Assembly: GCA_016165875.1 (NCBI GenBank)
Contig: JABBOT010000039.1
Coordinates: 2,723,292 to 2,787,291, forward strand
Length of the DNA: 64,000 nt
Direction of reading: 5' to 3'
Source: Acanthopleura granulata
Lineage: Eukaryota; Mollusca; Polyplacophora; Chitonida; Chitonidae
Shown here: positions 1-10,936 of the stretch, one piece after another
Layout: each line of letters starts with the position of its first letter
Numbering within the stretch: position 1 is the stretch's first letter
Program-made: the position numbers and the translations under genes
Notes under the pieces: model-generated
Told to the model about the DNA's origin: nothing
Database searches by the model: none
Seen by the model: only the letters and a program-made list of their open reading frames with translations

Positions 1-620
1 CGTGTATTCTACTTGTGTGCTGTCGAGGTATAATCTGAATTGGTACTGTAGTTGCATACTCCAGCCATACTCTAGTTTTGTAGAGTGCTTTTGTACCACA
101 GTTGTATACTCAACTTTCATAACCAGACCTCTGGCTCAAGTCCCTGTGCAGTCTTATACTCTGCATGCGTACAGCTGTGTATTCTAGATATGTATTAGGT
201 GACATCCTGTCTGATATGAGGACTTCCGGTCTCTAATAGCATATACTTGAAGCACTTTCAGTTACTCACTTGTGAAAAATTCAGTGCTTGTATTCACGTT
301 ATAACATTATTATGATGTAGGTTAAAAAGATCCGGTAAAAAATGAAACCAAAAAAGTGCAGTTATAGTCTTATTGGTATCATTACTTTATGTGTGTTATA
401 AATGTTTTATTTTTTACAAATGATTTTAATGGTCGATATTTGGTAAACTTTTATTGCTACTGTGGGCGAATCTTATATTTGAGTGTAGTAAAATTGATAA
501 AGGTACAATTGTGGATTAATTGTTTGTCTTCGTCTGTATATAGATATAAATATAAATATGAAATGAATTTTAAAAATATATAAATCACATTTTATATTAT
601 TTTGGTATAGAAGCACACTA
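1..620. repeat. Direct repeat, copy 1 of 2 (partner near 4141-4660)
   Basis: This block matches 4141-4660 over most of its length; both contain the phrases gtgctgtcgaggt and agttgcatactccagcca. The two copies lie about 4.14 kb apart in the same orientation, with point changes and a few indels. No coding potential is convincing. It looks like a local duplication or dispersed repeat in host DNA. Confidence 0.75.
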
Positions 621-1069
621 ATCGCATGTGTACAAAATCACCAGAGTGAAAATCAGATGAATGCTTATTTAAGTTGTTTGCATATATTTGTCAACGTGCT
701 ACTCGGTGTACTGGGATTATACTACTCGAATGAAATCAGACTTTTTCATCATTAAACATAGACAAATGTCACTTAAAAGAAAAGGCAACAGGTAATTTAA
801 CCTTACTGACTTCGGAAGAGGCAGCTGTAGCCATTTTTGTGTGACTTGCTTGTTATAGCTTTACAGATCTTTTAATCTGCAATTCTTACGACATAACAGT
901 TGCCCGTTAACACTAAGTATGTAGATGTATTGTCAAAATTCTTTGTTTCCTTCGGATTAAGTTAGCTTTTAGTGCCTATGTGGTCATTTTACGCTACCGT
1001 TTCCATTCCTGAATATTTTCATGCTCAGAAATCTAACCAAAACTGATGTGTGCACATTCTCAATTGCAG
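621..1069. other. Intronic/upstream AT-rich DNA
   Basis: No open frame or repeat stands out here. The last bases form a pyrimidine-containing acceptor (ctcaattgcag, AG at 1068-1069) that opens the exon beginning at 1070, so the stretch is most likely intron. Confidence 0.5.
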
Positions 1070-1790
1070 GGCAAGAAATCGTTCTAGAGCAGATGCTAGA
1101 GAACATATAGGACTAAACACACAAGGGAAACGTTCTAACGTCACAGCACACGTCTACGAAAATGTCGCTGATCAACAACGCGGAGTCAACAATCCAACGT
1201 ACCCAGCGTCCTCAGTACTACCGGATGTGTTAAGTGCCACCTCACACCTCCCGTTCAGCACGGCCGACGGATATGAGGAAGTTGACTTGCCACCGCAGGC
1301 AAAACAGGAAAATGATCCAGACACTTTGTATAGCTTGGCCGGGAATATTGAAGAGCGGATACCTGGAGAAAGTAGTAAATACAAGAATCTTTATTCGAAT
1401 AACAAGGTTGCGGATAATAAAAGAAAACAACTGGCTGCGAAGAAAACTCACGTTTCAGACACTTTCTCGAGCGATTCCACATACAACGTTTTATCCAAAC
1501 CTCACCTGAAACCTTCCGCTGCTGCTGACAACACCCCAGACAATTACAACACTCTTTATGACATGGACTTAAAACCGACCAATGAACGTTCAAGTGTCTT
1601 TCAGCCCGGACAGATCAGACACGGAAGTCCACATTTGAAGCTTGACGTCGAATACGATACAACATATAGTGCTGCGAGGCGAAGTGAAGACAAAGGCGTA
1701 CCACAGAGAGGCAATGGTCAGCAGAATGGCGGTGACTATGATGAATTAAAATTGCAGAGTTTGAAAGCAGCTGTTGACAATCATGTATAA
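1070..1790 (+). CDS. Terminal exon: cytoplasmic tail of a tyrosine-rich receptor (partial gene)
   Basis: The reading frame is open from a splice acceptor (gcag at 1066-1069) to a TAA at 1790 and gives about 240 residues. The only upstream start in the frame is GTG inside the polypyrimidine tract, so this is a 3' exon and not a whole gene. The segment is hydrophilic, has no membrane span or folded domain that I recognise, and carries many tyrosines in YxxL/V or related settings: YENV, YEEV, LYSLAG, YKNLY, YNVL, YNTLY, YDELKL. This arrangement is typical of cytoplasmic tails of phagocytic or scavenger receptors (Draper/MEGF10 style) that recruit SH2 proteins. The ligand-binding part would lie upstream of this window. 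Receptor family is inference; exon structure is seen directly. Confidence 0.6.
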
Positions 1791-2696
1791 TCGGGTGTAA
1801 AACATGGGAACAGTGAAGAAGTGTCAAATATTCTATCGACACTCTGGTGTTGAAAACAATGACGTTAGTAAATTTTGACTGCTTTAGTACTTATAGATGT
1901 ATTCCTTGTTGTGGAAAGCCAGTCAGAGATGACTGGAGCCATGTGTAACATATACATATTGTGTTGTGTGGCGAACATTATGTTCTGTTACAGGACTGAT
2001 TATACGTATCGGGTTGTCTCGAAATATTATTGGTTTAAACATATTTTACTTAGATATGGAACAAAGTTAAGGGTTACAGGCTGATATTATTCATCCGTTT
2101 TCATATAGGAATAACATAGGACGATGGTGGTTAAAATGATTCGAGATAGCAAGTGAGGAACGATCCCAAACAAAAGAATAACAGTGTGACAGACACGAAA
2201 ACTGAAAGGCGTTTGCTCAAAGATACAAAGACATTGTACAAAGTGTAAAGATACCACTATCGCAGAGGAAAAATGATAAACAAATGGCTTGTACAAGTCT
2301 CAGAGAGCGATATTCTTTACTCAAGATCAAGCGTGAAGACGCTTGAATAAATTCAATACATATATTTAAAAAATATAAACAAACAGTGCGACTTACAATA
2401 TTATACAAGAACAAGACATAAAATTACAAAATATATAGTTTCTAAAGGATTACAGTCCAAATCCTGGTGGAACATCTTCCAAAGGCGAATCAAGCCACGT
2501 AAAATGAATTTCACAGTTCATGTGAACTCTTGAATCGGAGGATGACAATGGCCTCCAAGTGATGAACGGTATAGTGGGTACCGCACTCTAAATTTATAAA
2601 AACAAAAGCCCCGAGAATTGAATTCTAGTACAGGCTCTAACGTGTACAGCTGTAAAAACCTAGGCCAGACACTGACCCAGTTAGCGCATAAACAGA
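1791..2696. other. 3' UTR and intergenic DNA, no gene seen
   Basis: After the TAA at 1790 there is about 0.9 kb of AT-rich sequence without coding signal in either strand. The first part is probably the 3' UTR of the receptor exon. Confidence 0.4.
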
Positions 2697-3790
2697 TAAA
2701 ACAAATATAATACAATATTTTGAGGACAGGGTATATTTTTGAAATGTATTTTGTATCCCAATATTTTTCTTCAATGCGTACCCATTGTTTATTCACGCGC
2801 ATTGGCGCATTTGTCGATCTCTTGTGTAAACTGAAAACGTTGAAGAATGTGCACATTGCACAAAGTATATACATGTATTTATTTCTTTACTGAATTGGTG
2901 TTTTACGTCATACTCGACGGGTGTTACATCAATGTCGGTCTCCACGCCTAGATTCAAGAATACTTCACATATACGACGGCGGTCAGCGTGGTGGAAGGAA
3001 AGCGAAAATAGCCCAGAGTAAATTCACGACCATCCATAGGTTGCTAGCACATCTTCCCACCTAGGGTCGGATTTTATTTATTTATTTGATTGGTGTTTTA
3101 CGCCTTACTCAAGAATATTTCACTGATACCACGGCGGTCAGCATTATGGTGGGAGGAAACCGAGCAGAGCCCGGTCGAAACCTACGAGCCTCCACAGGCC
3201 GCTGGCAGATCTTCCCACTTACAGCCGGATAGGAAGCCAGTATCGGCCGGACTTGAATTCAGAGCGATCTCACTGGCGGGAGTCTCATGGGTCATTGCTA
3301 TGGGCGAGTATGCTAACCATTTGGCGATGGCGGCCCCCTAGGACAAAGAACAATGACGTATTTTTTGTTTCCTTTTTTTCATTTTTGTCATCACCTTACT
3401 AATATATATACATATATTACAATGTTATTTATAAGTGTTTGGTACCAGATATTTTGTGCGCTTGTTATTCTCAAATATTTCTGGAGTCTGACATTTTAGA
3501 CCTGAATGCAACAGAAAGTAAACCGTACTGTACCATTATTTAGAAGTACCAGTATGAATTTGGGCTGTGTTGTCTTTCAAAACGTGTTTGTTTTGTTACG
3601 TAATCGCTAAGTAAGCACAGTTTGCGTTTCTGTGGTGGAAAGAAGGCGGAAATAGTTCGCGAGAATCCCACAACCATCCATTGGCTGCTGGGAAATCTTC
3701 CCACGTAGGGGCGGACAGGAGGGCAGCATACGATGGACTTGAATTCAGAGCGACCTCACTGGTTGGAGGCTCCTGGGTCATTGTTCTGGG
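2697..3790. repeat. 1.1-kb duplicated block, copy 1 (partner 12652-13745)
   Basis: The block begins at acaaatataatacaatattt and is repeated almost base for base at 12652-13745, including the internal SINE-like unit at 3068-3341 and part of a second one. The partner abuts the broken end of Polinton copy 1, so the two copies bracket that element. It is host DNA with no gene. Confidence 0.8.
3068..3341 (+). repeat. SINE-like dispersed repeat
   Basis: A unit starting tttatttatttgattggtg, followed by gttttacgcc, a tcaagaatatttcact box, gtgggaggaaaccg, and ending in a ctaaccatttgg segment. Related copies occur at 13037-13310, 59487-59612 and 63075-63240. The sequence is reminiscent of very abundant molluscan short repeats; family name not assigned. 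Confidence 0.7.
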
Positions 3791-3835
3791 ATCGTGCGTC
3801 AACCATTTGGCCAAGGAGGCCCGGCGGACGAAGAA
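3640..3835 (+). repeat. Partial SINE-like repeat
   Basis: Shares the 3' two-thirds of the unit at 3068-3341 (cttgaattcagagcgacctcactggt, then ggctcctgggtcattg) but lacks its tttatttattt start. It is diverged and non-coding. Confidence 0.6.
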
Positions 3836-4140
3836 CATGCAATGCTGTGTTTTTATCATTTTTTTTTTGTCATCACCTTGCTAATATATATATACATGCA
3901 ATGCAATTGTATTTGCGAATGTTTAATACCAGATATATTCTACGTTTCTTATTATAAATTATTCCTTGAGTCTAACATTTTAAATACAAATGTAACTGTT
4001 AGTACACGGTGGTGAACATGTATTCCGCAATACCTGTATGAATCTGGGCTATTGTATTTAACAGGTAGCCTTTCGGAGCGTATTTTTAAGTAATTGGTAT
4101 GTAAGTATTTGGAAACTGTCTTGCTGTACTTCAGTTACGT

Positions 4141-4660
4141 ACTCTAGTCGTATATTCTGCTTATGTGCTGTCGAGGTGTAATCTGAATTGGTGCTGTAGT
4201 TGCATACTCCAGCCACACTCTAGTTTTGTAGAGTGCTTTTGTACCACAGTTGTATACTCAACTTTCATAACCAGGCCTCTCGCTCAAGTCCATGTGCAGT
4301 CTTATACTCTACATGCGTACAGCTGTGTATTTTAGATATCTACTACGTGACATCCTGTCTGATATGAGCACTTCCGGTCTTTAATGACATATACTTGAAA
4401 CTCTTTTAGTTACACACTAAAAAAAAATTCAGTGCTTGCATTCACGTTATAACATTATTATGATGTAGGCAAAAACTGATGCGATAAAAAATGAAACATC
4501 AAAGGGTGCAGTTGTGGGTGTTATAAATGTTTTATTTCTTATAAATGCTTTTAATGGTCGACATTTGGTGAACTTTTATTGCTACTGTGGGCGGACCTAA
4601 TATTTGAGTGCAGTAAAATCGATAAAGGTACCATTGTGGCTTAATTGTGTGTCTTAAATG
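4141..4660. repeat. Direct repeat, copy 2 of 2 (partner 1-620)
   Basis: Second copy of the block at the window start, ending shortly before Polinton copy 1. The remaining bases to 4883 are AT-rich with no gene seen. Confidence 0.75.
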
Positions 4661-4883
4661 TGTAACTAATTTTAAAATGTACATATGTAACTCTGTAACA
4701 ATTATTATTATAGTCTTAATTATGATTCGTACAGATCATACATATTTAGCGTTACATTTATGAATGCGTGCGTTGTTTAAAATTATATTTTTATCGCAAC
4801 TTTTTCCTTTAAAGTTCTTATTATTTAACCATGCGTTTTGATTCGTACAAAAGTAATATACAATATGGATGACACCGCTCATT

Positions 4884-4990
4884 CCTATCTTTTAACCTGG
4901 GAGGTACCGTGGTGACGGCATATGACGTCATATGTTTCGGTAAGATTTGGTGTGTTTTTTTCTATCAGGCGGTGTGCACGTGATCGGGGT
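4884..4990 (+). repeat. Left TIR fragment of Polinton copy 1
   Basis: Matches the interior of the TIR of copy 3: tatcttttaacctgggaggt, then a TGACGTCA-type palindrome in atatgacgtcatatg, then cggtaag. The outermost AGTAGTACATTATGTG segment of copy 3 is not present, so the true end is lost or replaced. Confidence 0.75.
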
Positions 4991-5069
4991 CATAGAGTGT
5001 ACAGGATTATGCCTGCATATAGAGAGATAGGGCTTATCAATGGGTTGTGTGTAGAGAAATATAGTATAC

Positions 5070-5300
5070 AATACAGTGTGAAATATTACCGTTTAGCTGA
5101 GATATAGATTTAAATAATTAGAAAAAAATATATAGACATTCGTAATATATTGAATTGTCTTTCAGCAAGGGTGTAAATACCGGTGTTACATGTGGATGGG
5201 AGCAGATACAATTTGCTGTATGTACATGTATGTAAAATTGCTAGCAAACCGGTTAAGGGCGGTTGAGTGTTGGGAGGGCTGATTTTTTTTTTGTTTTACC
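5070..5300. repeat. Inter-cassette spacer repeat, copy 1a
   Basis: About 230 nt running from tgtgaaatatta to gttgggagggctgatttttt. It recurs at 6560-6800 in the same element and at 33598-33810 in copy 3, and a diverged inverted relative lies near 50690-50830. In copy 1 the two spacers bracket the two small-gene cassettes. Confidence 0.75.
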
Positions 5301-5395
5301 ATAAAACGGACAAATCACAAACATTAAACGAGACAAAACATGAACCATATATATTTTGCTAAGATGTGAAAGTTCTTTCTTTCCGGGGAAATGGT

Positions 5396-5411
5396 CGCCT
5401 TCAAGAAGGCG
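5396..5411 (-). terminator. Histone-type 3' stem-loop (cassette A, copy 1)
   Basis: On the minus strand CGCCTTCTTGAAGGCG folds as a perfect 6-bp stem with a 4-nt loop, the size of the histone mRNA stem-loop. It lies about 35 nt after the stop codon of the gene at 5447-5668. A purine-rich CCGGAAAGAAAG box follows at the position expected for a U7-binding downstream element. Loop bases differ from the usual TTTC. Confidence 0.65.
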
Positions 5412-5446
5412 TTTGGAGGCGGTTTGTACGCCAGGGCCTGAGTGGC

Positions 5447-5668
5447 TTACCGTGGTCTGATGTGTAGGCATGTTGGATGATGAACCCCTGCTCTCTTCCT
5501 CATCCCCCAGCAGGCGATGTTCAGTGTCATCCAGGCGGACTTCATCGCACCTTGGGTGATGACCACTTCTGCCCGGTGGACTGGGTCCCCCGTACAGTTG
5601 GACATCGCCATGTGGTAATCCACACAGGCCTTAGCGTACTTCTTCTCCAGAATTGGAAAGCACTCCAT
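5447..5668 (-). CDS. Small helical cassette protein A (copy 1), 73 aa
   Basis: An intact short frame starting at the ATG at 5668, about 60 nt downstream of a TATA box (TATAAAA at 5725-5731) and an E2F-like palindrome (GCGCCAAAAAGCGC at 5782-5795). The product is predicted helical, with a YAKACVDYHMAM helix and a second Ala/Met-rich helix. It occupies the same place, promoter and 3' signal as the 115-126 aa proteins of copies 2 and 3, but the protein is strongly diverged from them. No known domain is recognised. The gene points outward, toward the left TIR. It may still be functional, although the rest of copy 1 is broken. Confidence 0.6.
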   Translation of the reverse strand: MECFPILEKKYAKACVDYHMAMSNCTGDPVHRAEVVITQGAMKSAWMTLNIACWGMRKRAGVHHPTCLHIRPR

Positions 5669-5724
5669 CTCTCAGCCTTGAAAGGTACAGAGTGGAAAAG
5701 TAAAAAGCCCTAACGCCGGCTGGC

Positions 5725-5795
5725 TTTTATACAAATCATGCGACTTGTAAAGTCCGGTGAAGTCCGGTAAAGTTCGGTATTGCGCCAAAAAGCGC
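5725..5795 (-). promoter_or_regulatory. Promoter of cassette A, copy 1: TATA plus E2F-like palindrome
   Basis: TATAAAA at 5725-5731 on the minus strand. Upstream come repeated (A)AGT(C/T)CGGT units and the palindrome GCGCCAAAAAGCGC at 5782-5795, whose halves fit the E2F core TTTSGCGC. The same module is present in copies 2 and 3. Confidence 0.65.
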
Positions 5796-5886
5796 GGCGG
5801 TCACAGAGAACAATTTCAGAAACGATACATACATAACTCACATATCATGCTCAGATTTTGAACGTTTCCTTCGGGAAGGCTTGGTT

Positions 5887-5902
5887 GGTCCTGAAAAGGA
5901 CC
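5887..5902 (-). terminator. Histone-type 3' stem-loop (cassette B, copy 1)
   Basis: Minus strand GGTCCTTTTCAGGACC: a 6-bp stem with the canonical TTTC loop of replication-dependent histone mRNAs, preceded by AACAAC and followed by CAACC and CCCGAAGGAAAC. It terminates the broken gene at 5903-6349. Confidence 0.8.
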
Positions 5903-6349
5903 GTTGTTCTGCCCAGCTAACCTCCCTCCCGTAAGCTCCTCCTCAGCGTGAGGGTGATTCCGCTGCTGGGGAGGCTGGTTCTGCTGCTGGGGAGGCTGGT
6001 TCTGCTGCTGGGGAGGCTGGTTCCGCTGCTGGGGAGGCTGGTTCCGCTGCTGGGGAGGCTGGTTCCGTTCCGCTGCTGGGGAGGCTGGTTCCGTTGCTGG
6101 GGAGGCATGCCTCCTATAGGCCTCCTCCATCCCTGCCATCCAATTAGCCAAATATAGTGGGGGTGGCTCGCTATTTCCGTCGCACACAGCTTGCACAGTG
6201 CACCACTGCTGCCACAAACCCTACTTACACCTTTCCACATGCCGTTTGGCCATGGCGATCAGTTCCGCATGGATACGGAGCGAGGTCTCATATCTTTCGT
6301 ACGCTACGGCGTACTCTATCATTACCGTTATGACGAAATCGTCGCTCAT
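5903..6349 (-). pseudogene. Cassette B gene, copy 1, with in-frame stop and Gln/Pro repeats
   Basis: The frame starts at the ATG at 6349 and its first 40 residues align with the intact 95-aa product at 24214-24501 (an EYA.AY.RYE helix followed by a LIAMA helix). A TAG at about 6221-6223 interrupts it. Downstream the same frame stays open through a minisatellite coding NQPPQQ-type repeats (5940-6110) into the stem-loop, so the native stop has also been lost. A TATA box (TTATAAAAG) lies about 60 nt upstream. It is probably inactive unless the stop is read through. Confidence 0.7.
5955..6110. repeat. 15-nt minisatellite (ctgctggggaggctggttc)
   Basis: About nine near-identical units of the pattern cgctgctggggaggctggtt lie within the broken cassette B gene. 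They expand the Gln/Pro part of its product and also create spurious Leu-rich frames on the other strand. Confidence 0.85.
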
Positions 6350-6419
6350 TTTTGTTTTCCCACGGTCGAGTGAATGGATCGGTTCCACTTTAAGGGTGGG
6401 GCTTTTATAAGATTTGTGT

Positions 6420-7109
6420 GGATTCAGTTATTTTTAAAAACCGCGCCAGATAACCAGCGCAGATCGAGGGAAAACCGTTACAAGCGTCGCAGCGCAATCT
6501 GTCGTTGGGGGTTTTCAATCCTCGCTGGTTTTCTTGTGTGCACAGAAATATAAAAAATGCGGTGTGAAATATTAGCTTTTAGTTGACATATAAATTAAAA
6601 AATAATAGAAAAAATATACTAGTTTACAGAAACATGTAATGTTCGTAATTTTATTTCCAGCATGGATGTAAATGCAAGCGTTATATGTGGATGAGACCAG
6701 ATGTAATTTGCTCTATGTTTACGTACATATATGTAAAATTGCTAGCAAAAACCAGTTAACGGAGGCTGCATGTTGGGAGGGCTGATTTTTTTTTTTTTTT
6801 ACATGAAACGAGCAAATCACACACATTCATATATCGATAAAAACATCTTTACTTTAGTGTATATATATGTATATACATTCTTATCATATAAAAGTTAAGG
6901 GAGATGAATATGCTGGGGCTTGATTTTGTTACATAAAAGGACAAATCACAGACATTAAAACGATACATACATAACCCATATATATCAAAAAGAATAAAAG
7001 AATTTGTCAGTATTATGAAAACAATTTGCTCCAATTTTTGGCATTATACTAAAAAATTGTTTTATATAAAGCCGCTCATTTCCACACTTCAGCCAGCAGT
7101 CTACCTCAG
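6420..7109. promoter_or_regulatory. Cassette B and PC4-like gene upstream region (copy 1)
   Basis: Holds the promoter-proximal block ccgttacaagcgtcgcagcgc (shared with copies 2 and 3), the second spacer repeat (6560-6800), a cassette 3'-flank remnant (aaatcacagacattaaaacgatac), and the PC4-gene core promoter with TATATAAAG near 7063. There is no gene. Confidence 0.6.
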
Positions 7110-7131
7110 GACTTCACACCGTCAACTACCA

Positions 7132-7586
7132 TAGCCGGCCTGCCTACCTGCCAGCCTAACTGCCTGCCTAACTGCCTAACTGCCTGCCTGCCTACCTGCC
7201 AGCCTAACTGCCTGCCTAACTGCCTAACTGCCTGCCTGCCTGCCTACCTGCCAGCCTAACTGCCTGCCTAACTGCCTAACTGCCTGCCTAACTGCCTACC
7301 TGCCAGCCTAACTGCCTGCCTAACTAACTGCCTGCCTGTCTACCTGCCTGTCTACCTGCCTGCCTGCCTAACTGCCTGCCTGCCTGCCTACCTGCCTGCC
7401 TAACTGCCTGCCTAACTGCCTGCCTGCCTGCCTACCTGCCTGCCTAACTGCCTAACTGCCTACCTGCCTGCCTAACTGCCTGCCTAACTGCCTAACTGCC
7501 TAACTGCCTACCTGCCTGCCTGCCTGCCTGCCTACCTGCCTGCCTAACTGCCTACCTGCCTGCCTAACTGCCTGCCTGCCTGAGTA

Positions 7587-7618
<32 letters not shown>

Positions 7619-8699
7619 AGTACCTGCCTGCCTGCCTACCTGCCTGCCTACCTGCCTGCCTACCTGCCTGCCTGCCTGCCTGCCTGCCTACCTGCCTGCC
7701 TAACTGCCTGCCTAACTGCCTGCCTGCCTGCCTGCCTAACTGCCTGCCTGCCTGCCTACCTGCCTGCCTAACTGCCTAACTGCCTACCTGCCTGCCTAAC
7801 TGCCTAACTGCCTACCTGCCTGCCTGCCTGCCTGCCTAACTGCCTGCCTAACTGCCTACCTGCCTGCCTAACTGCCTGCCTGCCTGAGTACCTGCCTGCC
7901 TGCCTGCCTGAGTACCTGCCTGCCTGCCTGCCTGAGTACCTGCCTGCCTGCCTACCTGCCTGCCTACCTGCGTGCCTGCCTGCCTGCCTGCCTGCCTGCC
8001 TACCTGCCTGCCTACCTGCCTGCCTGCCTGAGTACCTGCCTGCCTAACTGCCTGCCTGCCTGCCTGCCTGCCTGCATGCCTGCCTGCATGCCTACCTGCC
8101 TGCCTGCCTGCCTGCCTGCCTGAGTACCTGCCTGCCTAACTGCCCGCCCGCCCGCCCGCCCGCTGAGCACCTGCCTCGCCTCGAGTACCCGCCGCCTCGC
8201 CCGCCCGCCTGCCCGCCCTGCCTGCCTGAGTACCCCGCCTACCTGCCTGCCTGCCTGCCTGCCTGAGTACCTCGCTCAAGGCGCCCGCAGCCATCACCTG
8301 CCTGCCTCGCCTGCCTGCCTGAGTACCTGCCTGCCCAACTGCCTTCGCCTACCTGCCCCGGCCTCGTGGCCCGCCTACCCGCCCGCCTCGCCTGCCTGCC
8401 TGAGCGGCACCCGCCAGCCCAACTGCCCGCCTGCTAACCGCTTCGCCCGCTGGGCTCGCCCGCCCGCCCGCTCCGCCCGCCCGCCTGAGTACCCGCCTCG
8501 CCCGCCCGCCCGAGTACCCGCCTGCCCGAGTACCTCGCCTGCCCGCCCGCCTCGCCTGGAGTACCTGCCTGCCTACCTGCCTGCCTACCTGCCTGCCTGC
8601 CTGCCTACCTGCCTGCCTACCTGCCTGCCTGCCTTCCTGCCTGAGTACCTGCCTGCCTAACTGCCTGCCTGCCTGCCTGCCTGCCTACCTGCCTGCCTA

Positions 8700-8731
<32 letters not shown>

Positions 8732-8767
8732 AGTACCTGCCAGCCTAACTGCCTGCCTAACTGCTTG

Positions 8768-8799
<32 letters not shown>

Positions 8800-8840
8800 A
8801 GTACCTGCCTGCCTAACTGCCTGAGTACCTGCCTGACTTT
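7132..8840. repeat. 1.7-kb CCTG/CCTA tetranucleotide expansion
   Basis: Imperfect (CCTG)n with frequent CCTAACTG and TGAGTACC interruptions fills the 5' leader of the PC4-like gene. The same site holds only about 100 bp of the repeat in copy 3 (35170-35270) and about 45 bp in copy 2. From 8140 to 8540 the repeat is corrupted (cgcccgcccgc, ctcgcctcgag), which may be real decay or low consensus quality. Confidence 0.9.
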
Positions 8841-8854
8841 TTTCCCTCATTGTG

Positions 8855-9935
8855 CCGAGAGGTAAACAGCAGCCATCAACAACAACAACAGTAACTGGCG
8901 CAATGAATACTGTTTTAGCTGACAAAGAAGAAGTGGATGTACAGCCCACGTCTAAGAAGCGAATTAAATTAGCTCGGGCGGAGAAGAAGATTTCGCTAAA
9001 ACCCGTTGTATCGATATTTATAATGGCTATCGTATTCGCGTTGGTGAAGGTGAAATCACCTTTGCTCAACATGTTAACCAGCCTTACGAGCGCAGTATAG
9101 CCATTCCAGTTGGCGCCTGAGACCAGTTTGAAAGCCTCCTACAATCACAAACCTGCCGAAGAGTAATCGGGCCTATACCAGCGATGAAGGTGTAATTCGC
9201 GTACCGTCAGAACAGCTGTTTCGCTTGAATGATGATGTTTTCTTCAGTTTGTCAACATATAAGAATCCACAAACAGGGGAGCGCTATTGGTATTTGAATA
9301 TTAAACAATGGATGCAATACAGCAGGCAGGTGAAATATTATCCTAAGAAAGGTGGTATCACTTTGCCAGCTGAGATGTGGAAACACTTGATCGAGGTCTG
9401 CCAGGGTATACGAGGGATACTTGGTAAAACAGATGAGGCGGTGTCCCATACAGCTAATTCCCCCAAATGTTCTTGCAGCGCTTGACATGGCGAAAGTGTG
9501 AAGGTGACGCAAAGGCCTCAGTAAGTAATTTTTTTTTAAAAATGAAAGTCATTCTTTATACACTGAGCTATATATATATGTGTGTGTGTGTGTGGGTGTG
9601 TGTTAGTTTAATCAATTTTACACACTAGTGTTTCCAGGTATACTATATAAACTGTGGTGCAAAGTCATGTGACCTTATATTGAATTATGGACATGTAAAC
9701 TTATTTATTTCTTTATTTACAGACCACCTACTCCTTCCCGCAGTCGATATCAATTTAATTCGGATCATGGTGGAAAAATCACAGTGCTCAATTTCGACAA
9801 TTGTAAGGGTTTTCATTTGGGCAATACATCGATATTAACGGTGAATACGTATCAGGGGAATGGATGTGTGCAGACGAAGAGTACAACAAAACTAAGCCAC
9901 TACATGGACAATTTATTGAAATTTGGTGACAAAAT
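8855..9935 (+). pseudogene. PC4-like/RHIM-like gene, copy 1, broken
   Basis: Aligns with the intact gene at 35294-36760. The start codon has become GTG (gtgccgagaggtaaacagc), the first PC4-like domain is frameshifted, and the middle of exon 1 (Zn motif and following helices) is deleted after about 9475. The second PC4-like domain (MNDDVFFSLSTY onward) and exon 2, which begins after acag at about 9717-9720, remain. Exon 2 still encodes the NCKGFHLGNTS motif, although the end of its frame differs from the other copies. Confidence 0.85.
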
Positions 9936-10560
9936 GTTGTTGTTGTAAACTAATAGTGATAGTTTTCGCAAGTGCTCGATATTATTTTTCTGTACATACT
10001 CCACCATTTGAATTTTGCCATTTGGTGAGAAAAATGTTATTATTGTTAACTCATAGTTCCAGTTTACGAGTTCTCCATTTATTCTTTCTGTACATATCTT
10101 GAAGGTATATCGTTATATTGTTCAGTGCCTTTGTAATGTTCGAGTAGAAAATATAAAAGAGAAAAAAATTATGGAAAAATATGTGTTTGCTTTATGATGT
10201 AGAAAGTTATATTGATAATCGGTCTTGATCTGATTGATGTTTAGTGTTATTTATCGTGCGCTAAAAAAAAGATTGGAGTTGATTTGGATTTATTCATAGT
10301 CTACAGCCCTCGGGCTTACAGCCTGATTATGGTGCGAAGAGAATCTCGACTCAAAACGAGAAAAGTTCTGACTGACGGTCAATGGGAGGTAAGTCATGCC
10401 AAACCTCACTTTAGCAGTTTTGTACATGTACGTACAAATATCGCTATATATTGAGGCTCTGTATATACGTATACGTCGGTAGAGGGTAGTATAAAACGTA
10501 TGGTGCTCTACAATGTTTCATTATTATTTCACTGGCTACACAGGTGATAAGACACCTGAG
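9936..10560. other. Spacer between PC4-like and tail-anchored genes (copy 1)
   Basis: AT-rich 3' flank and promoter DNA closely matching 36761-37436 of copy 3, with no open frame. Confidence 0.6.
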
Positions 10561-10920
10561 ATGAAATCGCAAGTTTTAGGATGGAGAGAACTTGTTGATT
10601 CAGTAACCAGCCTGCAAGCATAGAAGGCCGTAGTGGACTCTATGTTTGAAGATCAGCTGGTGAATGAGAGATGCTGTACTGTTCTCCGAATATTCACCAA
10701 AGACGTTTGTCAGCGGCTAGAGAATTCTAATCCGATTCGTAAATACTATCACCAGCAAGTTATACCGACACTCATGAACTTACAGCGCAAGTCACCCACT
10801 ACAACCCCTATAAAAGCTGAATCAATATCTCTCACACCCTCGATGCTTTACACATCTCTAGCTGTCTGTATCACTTGCGCTGCTACTTGTTGGTTTTTAG
10901 TGAAAATGGGTATAAAATAA
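10561..10920 (+). pseudogene. Tail-anchored small protein gene, copy 1, one stop
   Basis: Matches the 119-aa gene at 37437-37796 from the ATG to the stop. A TAG replaces a codon near 10621 (tgcaagcatagaaggcc), so only the downstream 95-residue part from MDSMFEDQ is open. The C-terminal hydrophobic anchor is preserved. Confidence 0.85.
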
Positions 10921-10936
10921 AACGTACCTCTCCATT

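Noticed and set aside
5948..6157. Leu/Gly-rich frame opposite cassette B
   Set aside because: Antisense reading of the 15-nt minisatellite in the broken cassette B gene.
8617..9072. Minus-strand frame rich in QAGRQAGR
   Set aside because: Pure translation of the CCTG/CAGG repeat; it starts in the repeat's flank with no promoter.
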